DNA of 64,000 nt, taken from the NCBI GenBank assembly GCA_037042915.1, contig CM073204.1, positions 620,001 to 684,000 on the forward strand, given 5' to 3'. This DNA comes from Auricularia sp. M13 (Eukaryota; Basidiomycota; Agaricomycetes; Auriculariales; Auriculariaceae). Shown here one piece after another: positions 45,701 through 57,800 of the stretch (position 1 is its first letter; the number at the start of each line of letters is the position of its first letter). Position numbers and translations under genes: made by a program. The notes under the pieces are model-generated. The model saw only the letters and a program-made list of their open reading frames with translations, was not told the DNA's origin and made no database searches.

Positions 45701-46344
45701 AGGGGCAGGGAAGAGCAGAGCGAGACGTGGCCCGCGGGGAGAAAACACCACTCGGGCGCAGCGGTCGCAAGCGCCGAACAGCCTGCCGGGACCTTTTGGG
45801 CTACCTACTTTCGGGCCGTCTCGACTCTCGCTTATTACCCCATCGGTCCCAGCGTGTACGCAGATCACGTGGGGTTACCGCTGGGTTACCGCTGGGGTTA
45901 CCGCCTAATAGCCCGCGGAGGCAGTAACCCGTGTTACTTACACTCTATGCCATATACATAGCTATGTCACAAATTCCGCACGGCCGCCGCCAAATAAATT
46001 TCACCATCTTCCCGCTGCCTGTCACCCCCGCCCAGGACTTCTACAGCTCAGCCGTGTGCCATAGCCCACCCTGTCCTAGTACGCCCATCGCATGGCTTTA
46101 AGATCGCTAACTCTCATTCTTTTGGGTTAGTTGAGCGTGGCTGCGCCCTTCAAGGCTGCCCCTCTGCTCCTACCCGCAGCCCACACTCAGCGCACGCTCG
46201 CCCGCCGCAACGATGGAAGCAGCCCTTGTATGCCCGAGCATCATTTCCGTATGGCCTCGCTAACTCTCCATATGCAGCTCGAAGAACACACCGCTCATCG
46301 CCCGGACGCCAGCCTTGCTGGCCTGTCAGAGGCAGCGCTTGAAC

Positions 46345-46790
46345 GCTGCGAGGACTCCGAGGCGTCCTTCCACCTCTCGCCGCACATCGTGCTGCACTAG
46401 CCTGTTCCGCCGCACCTCGTCGACAAGTTTGACGAGTGATTCCTGCCAGGCGTCATCGCCGTCTCGACGAACACGCGCGGCGAGAAGGAGGCCGTCGTTG
46501 CGTCCCCGCGCCGCGACACCGTCAGCCGCGAGGTGCTGAGCCACGCCGAGTTCGAGGGCATCGTCTCGCTCAGCCGCATTCGTTGCTCTTCCTCTGTTTG
46601 TACTCTTCCTTCCCAAGTTTCAAGAGCTGACCGCGACCTCGATGCGTGTAGAGTCGAAATCCAGACGGAGTCGGCATACGCGCCGGAACCACTGTTCACC
46701 GAGTCGGTCGCTGTCTTCCGCGAAAAGGTCAAGCGCCTGGAAATCGCGGCACCCCAGCTGCACAGATCAAATTTGAATCAATTACAATTC
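46345..46790 (+). pseudogene. RPC40 (RNA polymerase I/III subunit AC40) pseudogene, C-terminal part
   Basis: The frame reads SFHLSPHIVLH-stop-PVPPHLVDKFDE-stop-FLPGVIAV, then SPRRDTVSREVLSHAEFEG, IVSLSRIR, and after an intron-like gap TESAYAPEPLFTESVAVFRE. From family knowledge the AC40 C-terminus has the same order: a YRLLPxIxL strand, xxPGVI, the invariant PRxDTxSREV motif, LxRVRDH, ESTGxxxPxxLxxEAV. Two in-frame stops (TAG 46,398-46,400; TGA 46,437-46,439) and loss of the RDHFIFSVE stretch at the intron edge show it is dead. The conserved N-terminal two thirds of the subunit is not visible upstream. A working copy must exist elsewhere because the subunit is essential. Confidence 0.82.
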
Positions 46791-46886
46791 ATGTTTCCCA
46801 CAATGCAAGGCTACAATTGCGCAGTACATCAATAGGTTACAATCATAGCCTGTAGCTTGCTGTAACACCCTCAGGCGCTGTTCTCA

Positions 46887-48036
46887 TTACGACGTCAGAC
46901 TTGCTCTATAGGCCGCCGCGGCTTTGGTGACCAAAGATTCCAAGTCCTCATCGCTCAGAGGACTGATACTATTACGATCAGCCAATACCTTGGCCTTGCG
47001 AATGACCTGCATGACACGGTCATTAAACGAGTCGTCTCTTTGGCAGACGGAGCGAAAGGTTGATGGTTTGAGCTGAGGGGCCTGCCAGTACAGATGTAGC
47101 TATGTCATTATGGGATGATCAGACTGGATCCTGGCTCACAATTGTTGCCATATGCATGGATGCACTTCTGAGGATCGATTTTTCGGTGTGAGAGGGCGGG
47201 TGATAAGTTGTGAACCATCGGAGAAATTGACAAGCCCAGCTGACAGCTTCATCCTTAGAGAAAGGCTTGGCTTCTGATATGCGAAAGGTGGGAACCGGAG
47301 GCTCTTTATCTGAGGGTGTGGGCGACATAGGATCACGGTCTGAGAGTGTCCCATTATGGTTGGCATGTTCAATCTGCATTGCAGACGTTGAATCAGCCCT
47401 CCAAAGCTATCAACTTGACGGTACGAGCCTACCCAGTCTGTTACTCTCGTGTCAGGAGCGGGCCGCGTGGCGAGGAGCTCGCCCTAACAAGGTGAGCATT
47501 GGCGTACCAAGCGAGACATCGTATATATGTAGCTCACCTGTTCTTCCTGTGCTGAGAAGTGTCCGTCGCCAGGAATCTCGTCTCGAACTTCCTGATCATG
47601 TGTCGGATTGAATTTAGCAGGCGAAGATTGTCGGCTACAGTCGTCAAGATCAAGTGTAAGACTACATAATCGTCGATAATGCTCACATTGTGATAATATA
47701 ATTGGAAATCGGTGGTGACTTTTGTTCCTCGAAACAATCTTCAATGTACCGGTACGACGCGATCACACCGTCGACATCGCCGAATGTATCGTCGAGCAAC
47801 GTGCGCGCAGGATGAACAAGAATAACATCTGCATCTAAGATTTCGTCGGAGATCTGTGCACCCAAGGACTTGGTGTGATGAGTCCACGGCCATCCGTGGT
47901 GGGTGATTGAGCGGTGGCTCACCAGGATGCGTGCTTTGAATTGCGTTCGTTGGTCTTTTTCACTTCTTCTACAGTAAACGGTCCTGTCCACATAGAAGAC
48001 TCTAGTGTCCATGTTGCGGTCGAACAAACGAGCCAT
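46887..48036 (-). CDS. BRCT-like domain protein, copy B (six exons)
   Basis: Exons (minus) 48036-47923, 47868-47687, 47634-47538, 47483-47433, 47373-47140 and 47081-46887 join in frame to 290 residues. Introns are 52-59 nt with GTGAGC or GTAGGC donors. Intron 1 is 54 nt and would read through in frame if retained, but comparison with the paralogue at 9.1-10.1 kb shows it must be removed. The N-terminal ~100 residues form a BRCT-like domain with VFYVDRTVYCRR, DADVILVHPART and ASYRYIEDCFEE, most like the Rap1-type BRCT. A Ser/Pro-rich linker follows (FNPTHDQEVRDEIPGDGHFS), then a helical domain shared with copy A (EAVSWACQFLRWFTTYHPP, KPSTFRSVCQRDDSFNDRVM) and an acidic C-terminal helix (PLSDEDLESLVTKAAAAYR). 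A nuclear protein-interaction role is inferred. It lies 3' to the RPC40 pseudogene on the other strand. Confidence 0.8.
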
Positions 48037-48039
48037 TCT

Positions 48040-49690
48040 TGGGGAGTCCTGACACGGTCGAATGTGGACAGACTAAGATGTGTGTGTGGCGTTTAGAGTT
48101 TGCACTTCGCGGATGATTGCCCCCGCCTCCTACTGTACGACACATGACGGCTGCAGCGCTCCGCGGATCCACCAGGTACTGTCAGAAGGTCCCGGCGCTC
48201 GCGGACAGTCGACCACAGTCCCACTCAATCGCCCGAGAACTCGCACGACACCCCGGCCCTCCTGGCAGCCTGGAGCGCTGGCGATCGAGCAACGGGAAGC
48301 CCATAAAACTCATCATTATCCTGGACGGCTACGATACCGTCCACCTGTCTCATGCCTGTTCTTGACGAGCTTCGTATCGTACGTCCTTATACTTCTTCTG
48401 CCGTTGCGTGCGTGCCCATACTTGCCGTCAGGTCCGCGCACGTTTGCTGAAGCGCTGATACCAGCACGGCAGGATGGACGTCGAGCGCCGGCCGCGCGGA
48501 CGTTTGGCTGTTGCGACGCGCGTGGGGTTGCCGAGCTGCGGGCGACCGAGCGAAGGCGTATGACGGCTATCCGGTGGAATGCATGGGGCAGCATGGGCGA
48601 CGGGGTGTGACCGCGAGCGCCGGAGAGCAGAGCCTGCTGTTCGGCGACAGTCACGACAACGGGCACGAGCGAATACTGGCAGACTTCGAACACCAGAAAT
48701 ATATCGTCGCGCAGGGTATTACGAGTGTTTCGTCGCGCTTGGAGCCCGCTGGTGATCATGACAAGAGCCGTGTCGTTCGCTGTCAAGGCAGCGTCACTCA
48801 AGAGCGCAGCGTCTGCGGCCAGCATTGGCGCCGTTTGGCCTCGGTGGAAGCACCCAGAACGTCATCATCCACGGCTGTGCTGAGCGGGAGGCCTTGAGCC
48901 AGGACATGCACGCGCGGCGCAAAGATTTGGCTGAGCGGGCAACGAGTAGACGTACGCCGAGGTTCTGACCGTCCGACCATCGAAAACCGTAACTGAATTA
49001 CGAATTGCGGCCTGTGTGATGCTATCAGTCGGCAGGGCCCTCGCGCCAACGACTAGGCAACATACCTCGCATTCGGAGCGTAGGGGCGCCTCCGCGCAGT
49101 AAGGAGAGGTGATTTAATATGCTGCTCTGCGTAAATGAGCGTGGAAATGGTGAGTAACTTTCCTATCCTAGCAGCAGGTCCAAATGCTCGGAGAGCACAC
49201 TCACCGAATTGTTGACCTCAACGGCGACGCTAGGCCGCGGACGGATGTGGGTTGAGGGATTATGGGCGTACAGGACATGAGATAGAATGAGAGAATTATC
49301 GCGTTGATGCGCGCGCGGACTCCATCTGCGTCCGGCATGGGTGGCAACGCGTATCCGGGTCATTGGGCTCGCAGGGCGTCAGGGGCGGGCGATTTGTTAA
49401 AATGGGCGACAGGACATGACAGTAGGCGTCCACCCCAGCCCGCGGTTGTGCGGTGCTGAGGGGGTGTTATGCCGATCGTGGGTCGTGTTGGCACGCCTTG
49501 CATCGACGACTGCTACAGTCGTTTCGCGTCTTGGACGCGTGATTGACGGCACGAGTGCGTCGCCGCACACGTTATGACCTTCCATGCATTGCCTTTTGCG
49601 GCGCTGGCGTATAGATAGCGCAAGCGCGGCTTCGGTCGCGTCCTGTACAGGAAATCAAACCGTGAGTCGCACATTTGTTGATTATATCTT
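48040..49690. other. No supportable gene
   Basis: Open frames on both strands (longest 176 codons plus at 48,080-48,610; 169 codons minus at 48,316-48,825) overlap one another, are Arg/Ala-rich and show no domain. Confidence 0.4.
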
Positions 49691-49699
49691 TAATGGCGC

Positions 49700-52600
49700 T
49701 CACGTATAGATAGCGCACATTAATGCGCGTCGAATGCGAGCTTGCTTCAATATAGTTAACAGCCGGAAAATGCGAATAGAAGTTCGAGCGCTAAGAGAAG
49801 TGTACTCACCGATAGCCATGATATGCGTGCGCACAGTGGTGTTGTTTGGATGGCAATTAGAAGAGCTCGTCGAGGTGGACGCGAGGCGCGTTGATGGCGG
49901 TCTCCGGGCGAACTTGGACGGCGTTCGCGGCGAGCCGCTTACCATGCTTCGTGCGGCCGCTCTCAACCGATGCAGGGCAATAGAGAATAACAGCGTGGCC
50001 GGGGGCGCAAGGAGTAACAGAGACGGCACTAGCGCGCAGCTGCTCGGCATGGTTCGTGCGTCGAGACTCGTGAGCGCGGATCGGTTGCGATTGCCGTGCG
50101 CGATGCACGCTGCAACGGAGAACCGGCGCACATTGAGCGCAAAGTCTGCTGCTGCTACGAGCTGGGATGATGAGCGCGAGCTGGACTTGCGCGGCGGGGT
50201 GCGAGGTCAAGTCCACAGGGGACAGGCCGGGCAACACAGGCGGGTCGTGAGCGCAGCTGAGAACCGGTCAACAGGCATGCGAGGCAGGTATAAATGGGAT
50301 GAGCTCACCGTGAACTCGTTGTCGGCTGCAACGATGAGCAGGGATTGGGGTAGATCGGCGCGAGCGCCAAGCTGTAATTTATCGGCTGGCGCGGGGCCGC
50401 GAGTGCCCCAAACGTGAGCTGCGGGCGCAGACGAGGATCGGGAGTGAAGCAACGAGACGAGCACATCAGGCGTCGACGCAAGCGCCGTTCCAGTGAGGCA
50501 GACGGCCCCGATCCGGAGTCTAAGATGAGCTGGTCGCACGGGCGTCAGCACGTGTACTGCGTGTATTGACAATGGTGGCTTCATCGGGGCGATGGTCGAG
50601 GATGTTGCGCTCGCGCTGCACGCCCGCGAGTGGTCGCGTCGGTAAGGTGCAGCTCGCCTGCTAGACATATCCACAGGAGAGGCAGCCTTTCTGTCGCGCC
50701 ATCGTGACTTCCGCAGAATCAACAAGTCCACTTCGTCAGCGTCCTACAGTGCGCTGGATTGTGATGCCGCTAACGTCGGGGCATTTCCTCCAAGGTCCAA
50801 GGTCTCTCGCGGCGCACGACGAGCGGATGAAGGCAGGAGTCGCGCAGCTGGTACGCGTTTGTGCCAGACACCGCGGGCTCGCGCGTGTCAGTTTCCCGAG
50901 GCAGCCTTCGGTAGCTTTACATGCCGGCGGTTGCGATAATCTCGTAGTCACGACGCGTCGCGCGCACCGACACGCTGGGATGGCCGGTACCGCGCTCAAT
51001 CTACATGCGCTATTATCCGCGCAAGTCAGCCTCTCTGACGCTTGCATTACTTTCAGATTACACACCTTATCACTAGGGGCGCCGGTAGATGTTGTCGGGC
51101 ACTTCAGTCAGGGAGATGATGCCTGCGACGGCACGGGCTTTGACGGCGCGGTCGTCAATGTACCGTCAGAGATGAACGTCTCCCGTGGAGCAGCAGCCCC
51201 AAGGAGCAAGGCCTCAGAGCAGTGAATCCGACCCGACTCAGCGCCAAACGCTGGGAATTGCTTCGTGGAGGGCCGAGAAGCGCAACATAAGACCCGGGCC
51301 CCGTATCGCTGGCAACGTCGGCACCTTCGGCGACATCTGGTATGGCCTTCGCGAACATGCCGGACTCGAGGCTCAACTCGTGCTACGACCACATCCCGTC
51401 GCGTGCGTTTCGCTGGGACGCACGGTGTAGGAGCTCGCTTTCCGGGCCCGTAAGGCGAAGATTGTCTTGCGACGCGGGGAGGAAATCACGCCAGGACGAA
51501 TGAGGCGGTAGTCGTCGGTGGGCACGGTGCTGGGCACAAGATTGATCGAGGAGGAGAGGAACGACTTGAGATGCTTGGCGTAGAAGACTGTGCTGCCTCT
51601 GGCAACTGCAACCGTTAGGTTGGTAAACGCGAGCTGTATTGCGGTCCGAAACAGAGCGTTCACTCACCAGCATCGCAGAGAGCGGATACTGGCCCCGCTG
51701 CGGCCAAGAGGCTTGCATGCAGCGCTCGGGGTCCGTGAGTAGCGCTAGATAAAACGTCAGTTGTTGTGTGGTAGGCCAGGCGCAACCGGAGAGTGTGAGC
51801 GTTGGACTTACCAAAAGACGACGGGGCCGTTGGCGACGGTTTCGACATGGCGCAGGAAAACGGTGGGCTGAAAATGATATATGAGGAAGCGCCAGGCGCA
51901 TCGCGAAGCCGAGCTCACCGGTGTATGCGATGGTCTCGAGCCGGTCATATGTGCGCGGCGCTGCTGACGCCGACGATTGCGGATTAGGCAGGTTGGACTG
52001 CAGCGTCTAGTTGCCACCTGCAAACGGCTATTCAGAAATCGCGGGGAGTGTCGCGTCCCCGAATCGAGTGCCTACGGGCGTATGCGATGCTGTCGGGCAT
52101 TGGTGGCTGCCGCCGACGTCGACGGAGGAGCGCTTCACGTCGGATTGGGTGTCGCCTGGGAGCATGCAGCGCTCTGCGAGCGCAAGAAACGGCTGAAAAT
52201 CAAATATCAGCACAGTCAATACGGCGCGCATGGCGAGCCCGAGCTTACGACCGTCGGCGATGCGGGACATGGCCAGCTGCTTGTGCACGCGCCCCTTCGC
52301 CTTCCGTTACGCGTCGTACAGCTTGGCGGGGTCTTGCGCAATATCCCAGGCCTCGCCCGCCTGGTGCTGCGAGGCGGTTGAGAGCGTTTCGCCGCTGTTC
52401 TGAGTCGGATGCGTACCTCAAGAAATCCGGCTTCTGTGTATTGGCAGCCAGGGCTGGTCGCAGGCAGCTGATAGAAAGATCAGCTGCTGAACGGCTCCCG
52501 GTATTTTGTGCTCACCAGGCGGCTGGCCAGCGCAGCCGTCTCCGCCGATGTCCTGCGCGCGCGACTCGCATTGAGCACCCTCGTCGCCAGCGTCGTCGGT

Positions 52601-52780
52601 ACGCGGCCCACGTGCCATGGCGACGTCGGCAGCCGTTGCACATCGTCCAACGAGTCCGCCGCGCGCCAGCAGCGCCGGTCTCGCCAATTGCGTACTGAAC
52701 TCGCCCTGCGCGACGCGGTCGGGATCAAGCGCCCGTCCCGTTCCGTTCACGCAACTTCGCCGACTCGCGCTAGCTCCGCA
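49700..52780 (-). pseudogene. Remains of an intron-rich gene, product unknown
   Basis: Reading the minus strand, coding-like exons are divided by strong splice signals: LAMRA then PFLALAERCMLPGDTQSD; GTGAGCTCGGC...ATCATTTTCAG before PTVFLRHVETVANGPVVFW; GTAAGTCC...TTTTATCTAG before LLTDPERCMQASWPQRGQYP; then AFTNLTVAVARGSTVFYAKHL with PSTVPTDDYRLIRPGVISS, SGMFAKAIPDVAEGADVAS, and DLPQSLLIVAADNEFT before a GTGAGC donor. Phase is not kept across all of them, so at least part is broken. The 5' piece (52,445-52,770) recurs at 62.6 kb with its GTGAGC-AAAATACCGGG intron start. I could not name the family. Confidence 0.4.
52445..52770 (-). repeat. Dispersed gene segment, copy 1 (inverted relative to 62.6 kb)
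   Basis: The minus strand matches the plus strand at 62,573-62,870 at roughly 70-75% by eye over about 300 bases, including CGCGCAGGGCGAGTT, CTGGCGCGCGGCGG, CACGTGGGCCGC or equivalent, and CAAAATACCGGGAGC followed by TCAGCTGCCTGCG. Confidence 0.7.
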
Positions 52781-53245
52781 GGATCACGCCCTCTCCCATT
52801 ACGTAATATTTTCTCTTCGCCCCGCGATTTTTATGACGTCAGGTGACCGTTTAGAACGATAGTTCTGAAATTGAACGAATTTACATTTGTTTCTGCTCGG
52901 TGCATATCTCTTCGCATCCGTCTGCATCAACCTCAGCATTGAACATGCCATGAAGAGACTGGCCTGAAACCTTTGCAGATTACATTGAGAATTTCATTTT
53001 CTCCTATACCATGTTCACGACTCGACGACTTTTTCAACGCAACCTCGCGACGAGGCGTTTCTCGTGGCTGTCAGCGATCCGCGCATCGGCCGGCTAGTTG
53101 AGCAACACTACTTAATATTTTCCAGGCCTGGGACCACTATGGTGTGAATGGGATCTGGTATTGTGCGAGTATGATGTGATCCCGCGATGATGTTCGGCGC
53201 CTGCGGATCCGTGGAGTCGGCGCATGGCATAGAAGCCTATACAAG

Positions 53246-53554
53246 CGTGTCGTCGATGTAGTTCAGAACTCCAACGATGCTAGAGGTACAACACAGTACC
53301 CCAGCGTCGAGACGCTCTCATTGACGCGCGGCACAATTCAGTGCGGGCGGGCTGGGACGTGGGCAAAGACAGGTTGTTTAAAGCGCCGAGCGCAGGCATA
53401 TCTGCGCCCGACGGTAAACGCCGCATCTTGCGCTCGCCCACGTCCCAGCCCGCTCGCACTGAGTTGTGCCGCGCGCCGACGAGAACTTCTCGACGCTGGT
53501 GTACTGTGTTGTACCTCTAGCATCGTTGGAGTTCTGAACTGCATCGACGACACG
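53246..53554. repeat. Foldback: 119-bp arms, 71-base loop
   Basis: The arm 53,246-53,364 (CGTGTCGTCGATG... GACGTGGGC) is the inverse of 53,436-53,554 with few mismatches. It sits just left of the 271-bp tandem array. No gene is predicted in it. Confidence 0.9.
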
Positions 53555-53727
53555 CGCCTACCGACAGTGGGAAGATCGACGGGCGCAACAGCCACGCAAG
53601 GCAAGGCCCTGAGTTGGACTCTACGAGCGGTACACCGTCTTGGGTGCTGCACGCAACCTCGTTGACGATGTCCAACAGACGTAGGCTTCAACGCGATTCC
53701 ATCTCGTATACGAGCGCGCAACTGCAA

Positions 53728-54689
53728 CAGTACGTACTTGTCCTGTGATTCCTCCCTCCTCCCACGACTTCCTCCTGGTCGACGGCGCGCTCTCGAGCTC
53801 CCGCGCGCTACGCACTGGTTGGTGCCGCGCGCTGGCGAGGACTCGGCGGAAGTCGGACTCGTACTGATTGGTACCTCTGACGGCGTTGTCGACTCGGCCG
53901 TCGATCTGCATCGTCCAGCGCCGCCGCCCGCGTGCGCCAACACCTTACTGACAATATCATAGGTCTCGAAACGCACTACCGGCGCGCACTGTCTGCAACG
54001 GTACGTACTTGTCCTGTGATTCCTCCCTCCTCCCACGACTTCCTCCTGGTCGACGGCGCGCTCTCGAGCTCCCGCGCGCTACGCACTGGTTGGTGCCGCG
54101 CGCTGGCGAGGACTCGGCGGAAGTCGGACTCGTACTGATTGGTACCTCTGACGGCGTTGTCGACTCGGCCGTCGATCTGCATCGTCCAGCGCCGCCGCCC
54201 GCGTGCGCCAACACCTTACTGACAATATCATAGGTCTCGAAACGCACTACCGGCGCGCACTGTCTGCAACGGTACGTACTTGTCCTGTGATTCCTCCCTC
54301 CTCCCACGACTTCCTCCTGGTCGACGGCGCGCTCTCGAGCTCCCGCGCGCTACGCACTGGTTGGTGCCGCGCGCTGGCGAGGACTCGGCGGAAGTCGGAC
54401 TCGTACTGATTGGTACCTCTGACGGCGTTGTCGACTCGGCCGTCGATCTGCATCGTCCAGCGCCGCCGCCCGCGTGCGCCAACACCTTACTGACAATATC
54501 ATAGGTCTCGAAACGCACTACCGGCGCGCACTGTCTGCAACGGTACGTACTTGTCCTGTGATTCCTCCCTCCTCCCACGACTTCCTCCTGGTCGACGGCG
54601 CGCTCTCGAGCTCCCGCGCGCTACGCACTGGTTGGTGCCGCGCGCTGGCGAGGACTCGGCGGAAGTCGGACTCGTACTGATTGGTACCT
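53728..54689. repeat. 271-bp tandem array, about 3.5 units
   Basis: Units repeat exactly every 271 bases (landmark CCTGTGATTCCTCCCTCC at 53,742, then +271, +542, +813). Internal units look identical; the left edge diverges. On the minus strand each unit holds a GTACGTACC...TTGTCAG stretch of 61 bases with intron signals, leaving 210 bases, exactly 70 codons. The last unit ends about 190 bases before the start codon of the large gene that follows. Confidence 0.95.
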
Positions 54690-54880
54690 TTGTGGTCTCT
54701 GTGGAGAGCGGCGGTCGTGCGTTCCACAGAGCAGGGTTACTCGAAACGCTCTACAAGTCACTGACAAAAAGCTAGGACTCTGAGGAACTCGCGAAGGAAA
54801 AAAATCTCGCCGACCCCAACGGCCACACCCTCCGGATTCGCAGTGTACGGCAGCAACCGCACTTCTTTGAATGCAGCTGA

Positions 54881-57800
54881 ATGTCGCTGGGGCCGACGGA
54901 CACAGAGCAACTCACGATGTCATCGCACGGGTGGCTAAGCAATACTCGCGACACAAGTTCTGAGGAGCGAGGTATTTGCTGCGCGCGTGTCATGCGAGCT
55001 GTCGTCGCGCCGACACGTACATCGAACAGCAACAGAATTTGCGGACCAGTTGGCACGGAGTAACTTGGAATGGGAACGACAGAAGTATGCCGCTGCGCAG
55101 AAGAAAGAAGCCGATGAGCGTGAGGCGGAGCGGCGGGAACGCGAGAGGACTCCGCCAATAGACAGGTATGGAGATAACTCGTCCGGCTCGCTTGCATGGA
55201 TTGATCACTGGCACAGAGGGGCGGGCATTCCGTCGGCCTTCATCTCGTCGACCGAAAAGGAGCTCAGATTGGCGAACTTGTCCACACTGGAGCGACCGAT
55301 GCGACTGGTGCAACCGGGGGGGGCGGTAGACCCGCTTACGGTTATGATGGGCTTTCTTAAATGCGTGAAAGTTGTCCAGAAGATCGAACGTCTCGAGAAA
55401 CGGCGCACGCGCAACGTCAACGACGCGCTCGTCAAGTTGGATACTCCATGGCGAGAGCCACCCAAGTTCCCGTTCGACCATGCGCCCTGGCACGAGTGGC
55501 TGCTTCAGTCTGCGCCAGAGGGCGTTGCGCTAGAAAGCAGTTTCGAACTCGGGCCTATGCCTTTACCGCCACCATGGCGCCTGGACCAGGCGGCGTTGAC
55601 GAGCCCGAAAGACCTGCTGCAGCATCTTGAGACGGACTGGCTTACGGAGGCGGACGAATGGGCGGAGAAAACCAGCCACGCAATCAAGGTGGCGGAACTG
55701 ATGACCGGTGCTCTGCGGGAGAAGGAATTGCGCGAGGAGCAGGAAGAAGAGTTTCGCCGGCGCCTGCCTCCGCCCCCTATACCGCTTTCTGCAGCTCCCT
55801 ATGTGCTGTGGAACTCGCTGCCGCGGGAAGTATACCGCAACGATCCCCTGGCGCCCACACTTCGGCGGCACGGCTACTTCGTAGCCTACACGGTGTTGCG
55901 TGCCCCAAGACCGAACCCCAACGGCAACCTGGTTTACATACGGACGAACGTAGACTACATCCCACCACTTCCGGCGGGCAAGACGCCGAGACGACGGACA
56001 GATGGACGCTTTGGCCCCGCTGAAATGTCTAGATACGCTCAGTGGCACCAGGTCGGGGAGTGGCATGCGGCGTTCATTCCGATGATGCGCAAGGACGGTA
56101 TGCCGCACAAGAACGAGCACAGCAGTCTGGAAGGGGACATTGCTTGGTACATCCCGGACTTCATGCGGCATTTTAGGCCGTGCGGGGATGACGCGTACTA
56201 CCTCTCTGCAGAACTCGTTCAAGCGCTCATCGCCGCATGGAAGATTGACTATGGGCGATTCCAGAACTTCATGAAGAAATACCCAAAGTTTGTCGGACAG
56301 CCGTTCAACGCGGTCGCCCAAGCCAAACTGTCGCTCGACCTGCTGAAGCGTTATCCACTGTCGCCGCGGGATATTATCGAGGTGCTGGCGAGCTTCCAGC
56401 GCTGTATACTCGAGGTGCGAGGGTGGAACTCGTACGTGCGCTGCCGTCTCTGGCTGCGCGGGTATGAAGAACGACTCAACAAGCCGCCGATGCTACCAGC
56501 AGCGGACGCTCGAGACCCCCACGTTCGGCGTTGGACGCGCGGCGTGTTCACGGACGACATCGAGGTCGCGCAGCGCTACGCGCAGTACGGCGTGCCCGTA
56601 TTTCATGTGGAAGTTGTCAACCCTGGGTTCAAGCCGCCTGCGGACGACTTTGTGCCGGAAGGACCAGTGTATATACCGCAGCTGCTGGAGCTGCGATACG
56701 TAAAGGAGGCGTGGAACGATATGCGCATGCTACCGCATGTGCGCGCGGTTCAAGAGGATATCGATCTGCGAGGCGGCCAGCAGAACCCCGCGCCGAACCC
56801 GATAGAAGTGGATCACCCAGCGCAGCTAGACTACGGGATGCAGCCCGCGGACAACGACGTGGGGATGAGAGACGATGTGCGACAACAGGACGACGACATC
56901 GTGATGGGCGACGATTTCCTGCCGCGGCCTTCGCCTCTGCCGCCACAAGTCACAGAGCCCGCTGCGCCCGCACCTCCCCCGCCGCCAGTCACAGAGCGCG
57001 CTCCGTCACCGGCGCTGCTGCCATTGACATCGGATCTCTCGTTGCCCATCAGCTCACAGCAGCCGATGAAGCGCAAAGGTATGTTTGCCGTGAGCATACT
57101 TAGTTTCGCATCTGATGGTCATGGAGTTGTTGATTACAGCGACATCGATATGACAAGCATTTGCGGAGCCGTCGGGAGGGCAGAGACCAGCGGGGGGGGC
57201 AAACGCAAGCGGGACGGTAAGCACAACTGCGCATAACAGTGCGAGACGAATATTTACACACGCGCGACTCAGTAGCGAAGGTCAGCAATCCGCGGGACAC
57301 GGGCGACAAGAAGCGCAAGACGAACAATCTGAACGCGAGCGAGCGGGATCCTTTGGTGCTACAGAAGAGGTTCCCTTACAATCGGCGCCACGACGGGCTT
57401 CCAGCTTTGCCGGAATGGTGGCCGCAGCCGTGGAATCCAGCGGCCGAGCAAGTTCGTTTGACCCTGGGTCGTGACGAAGAGCGTATGAAACTGCTCAAGG
57501 ACGCGCCCGACTTCCCCGTGGACCTGAGTGCAAATCCGGGACGAGAGCTACTGATACCCGTCATGGAGCACCTAGTCGGCTTCGCAGGAGAAGAGAGGAA
57601 ACGCTCAAACATGATTGCGTCGTGGATAAGGCTCCGTCCGCATCGCATGCGGGTGCTGGCGACGCAGCCGGTGCGCGAAGTCACAACGTACAACGCGAGG
57701 AATTGGCGGAACATTCTCCGGAAGGTAATTCCAGCGGCGAAGGATCTCGAGTGGGGACTTCAGCTTGGACTGCGCCAGGAGCAGGAGCCCGAGCGCATTG

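Noticed and set aside
57079-57139. Extra intron in the large gene (GTATGT...TTACAG)
   Set aside because: Removing 61 bases shifts the frame into a stop after a few codons, whereas leaving it keeps the frame to the next good donor at 57,217.
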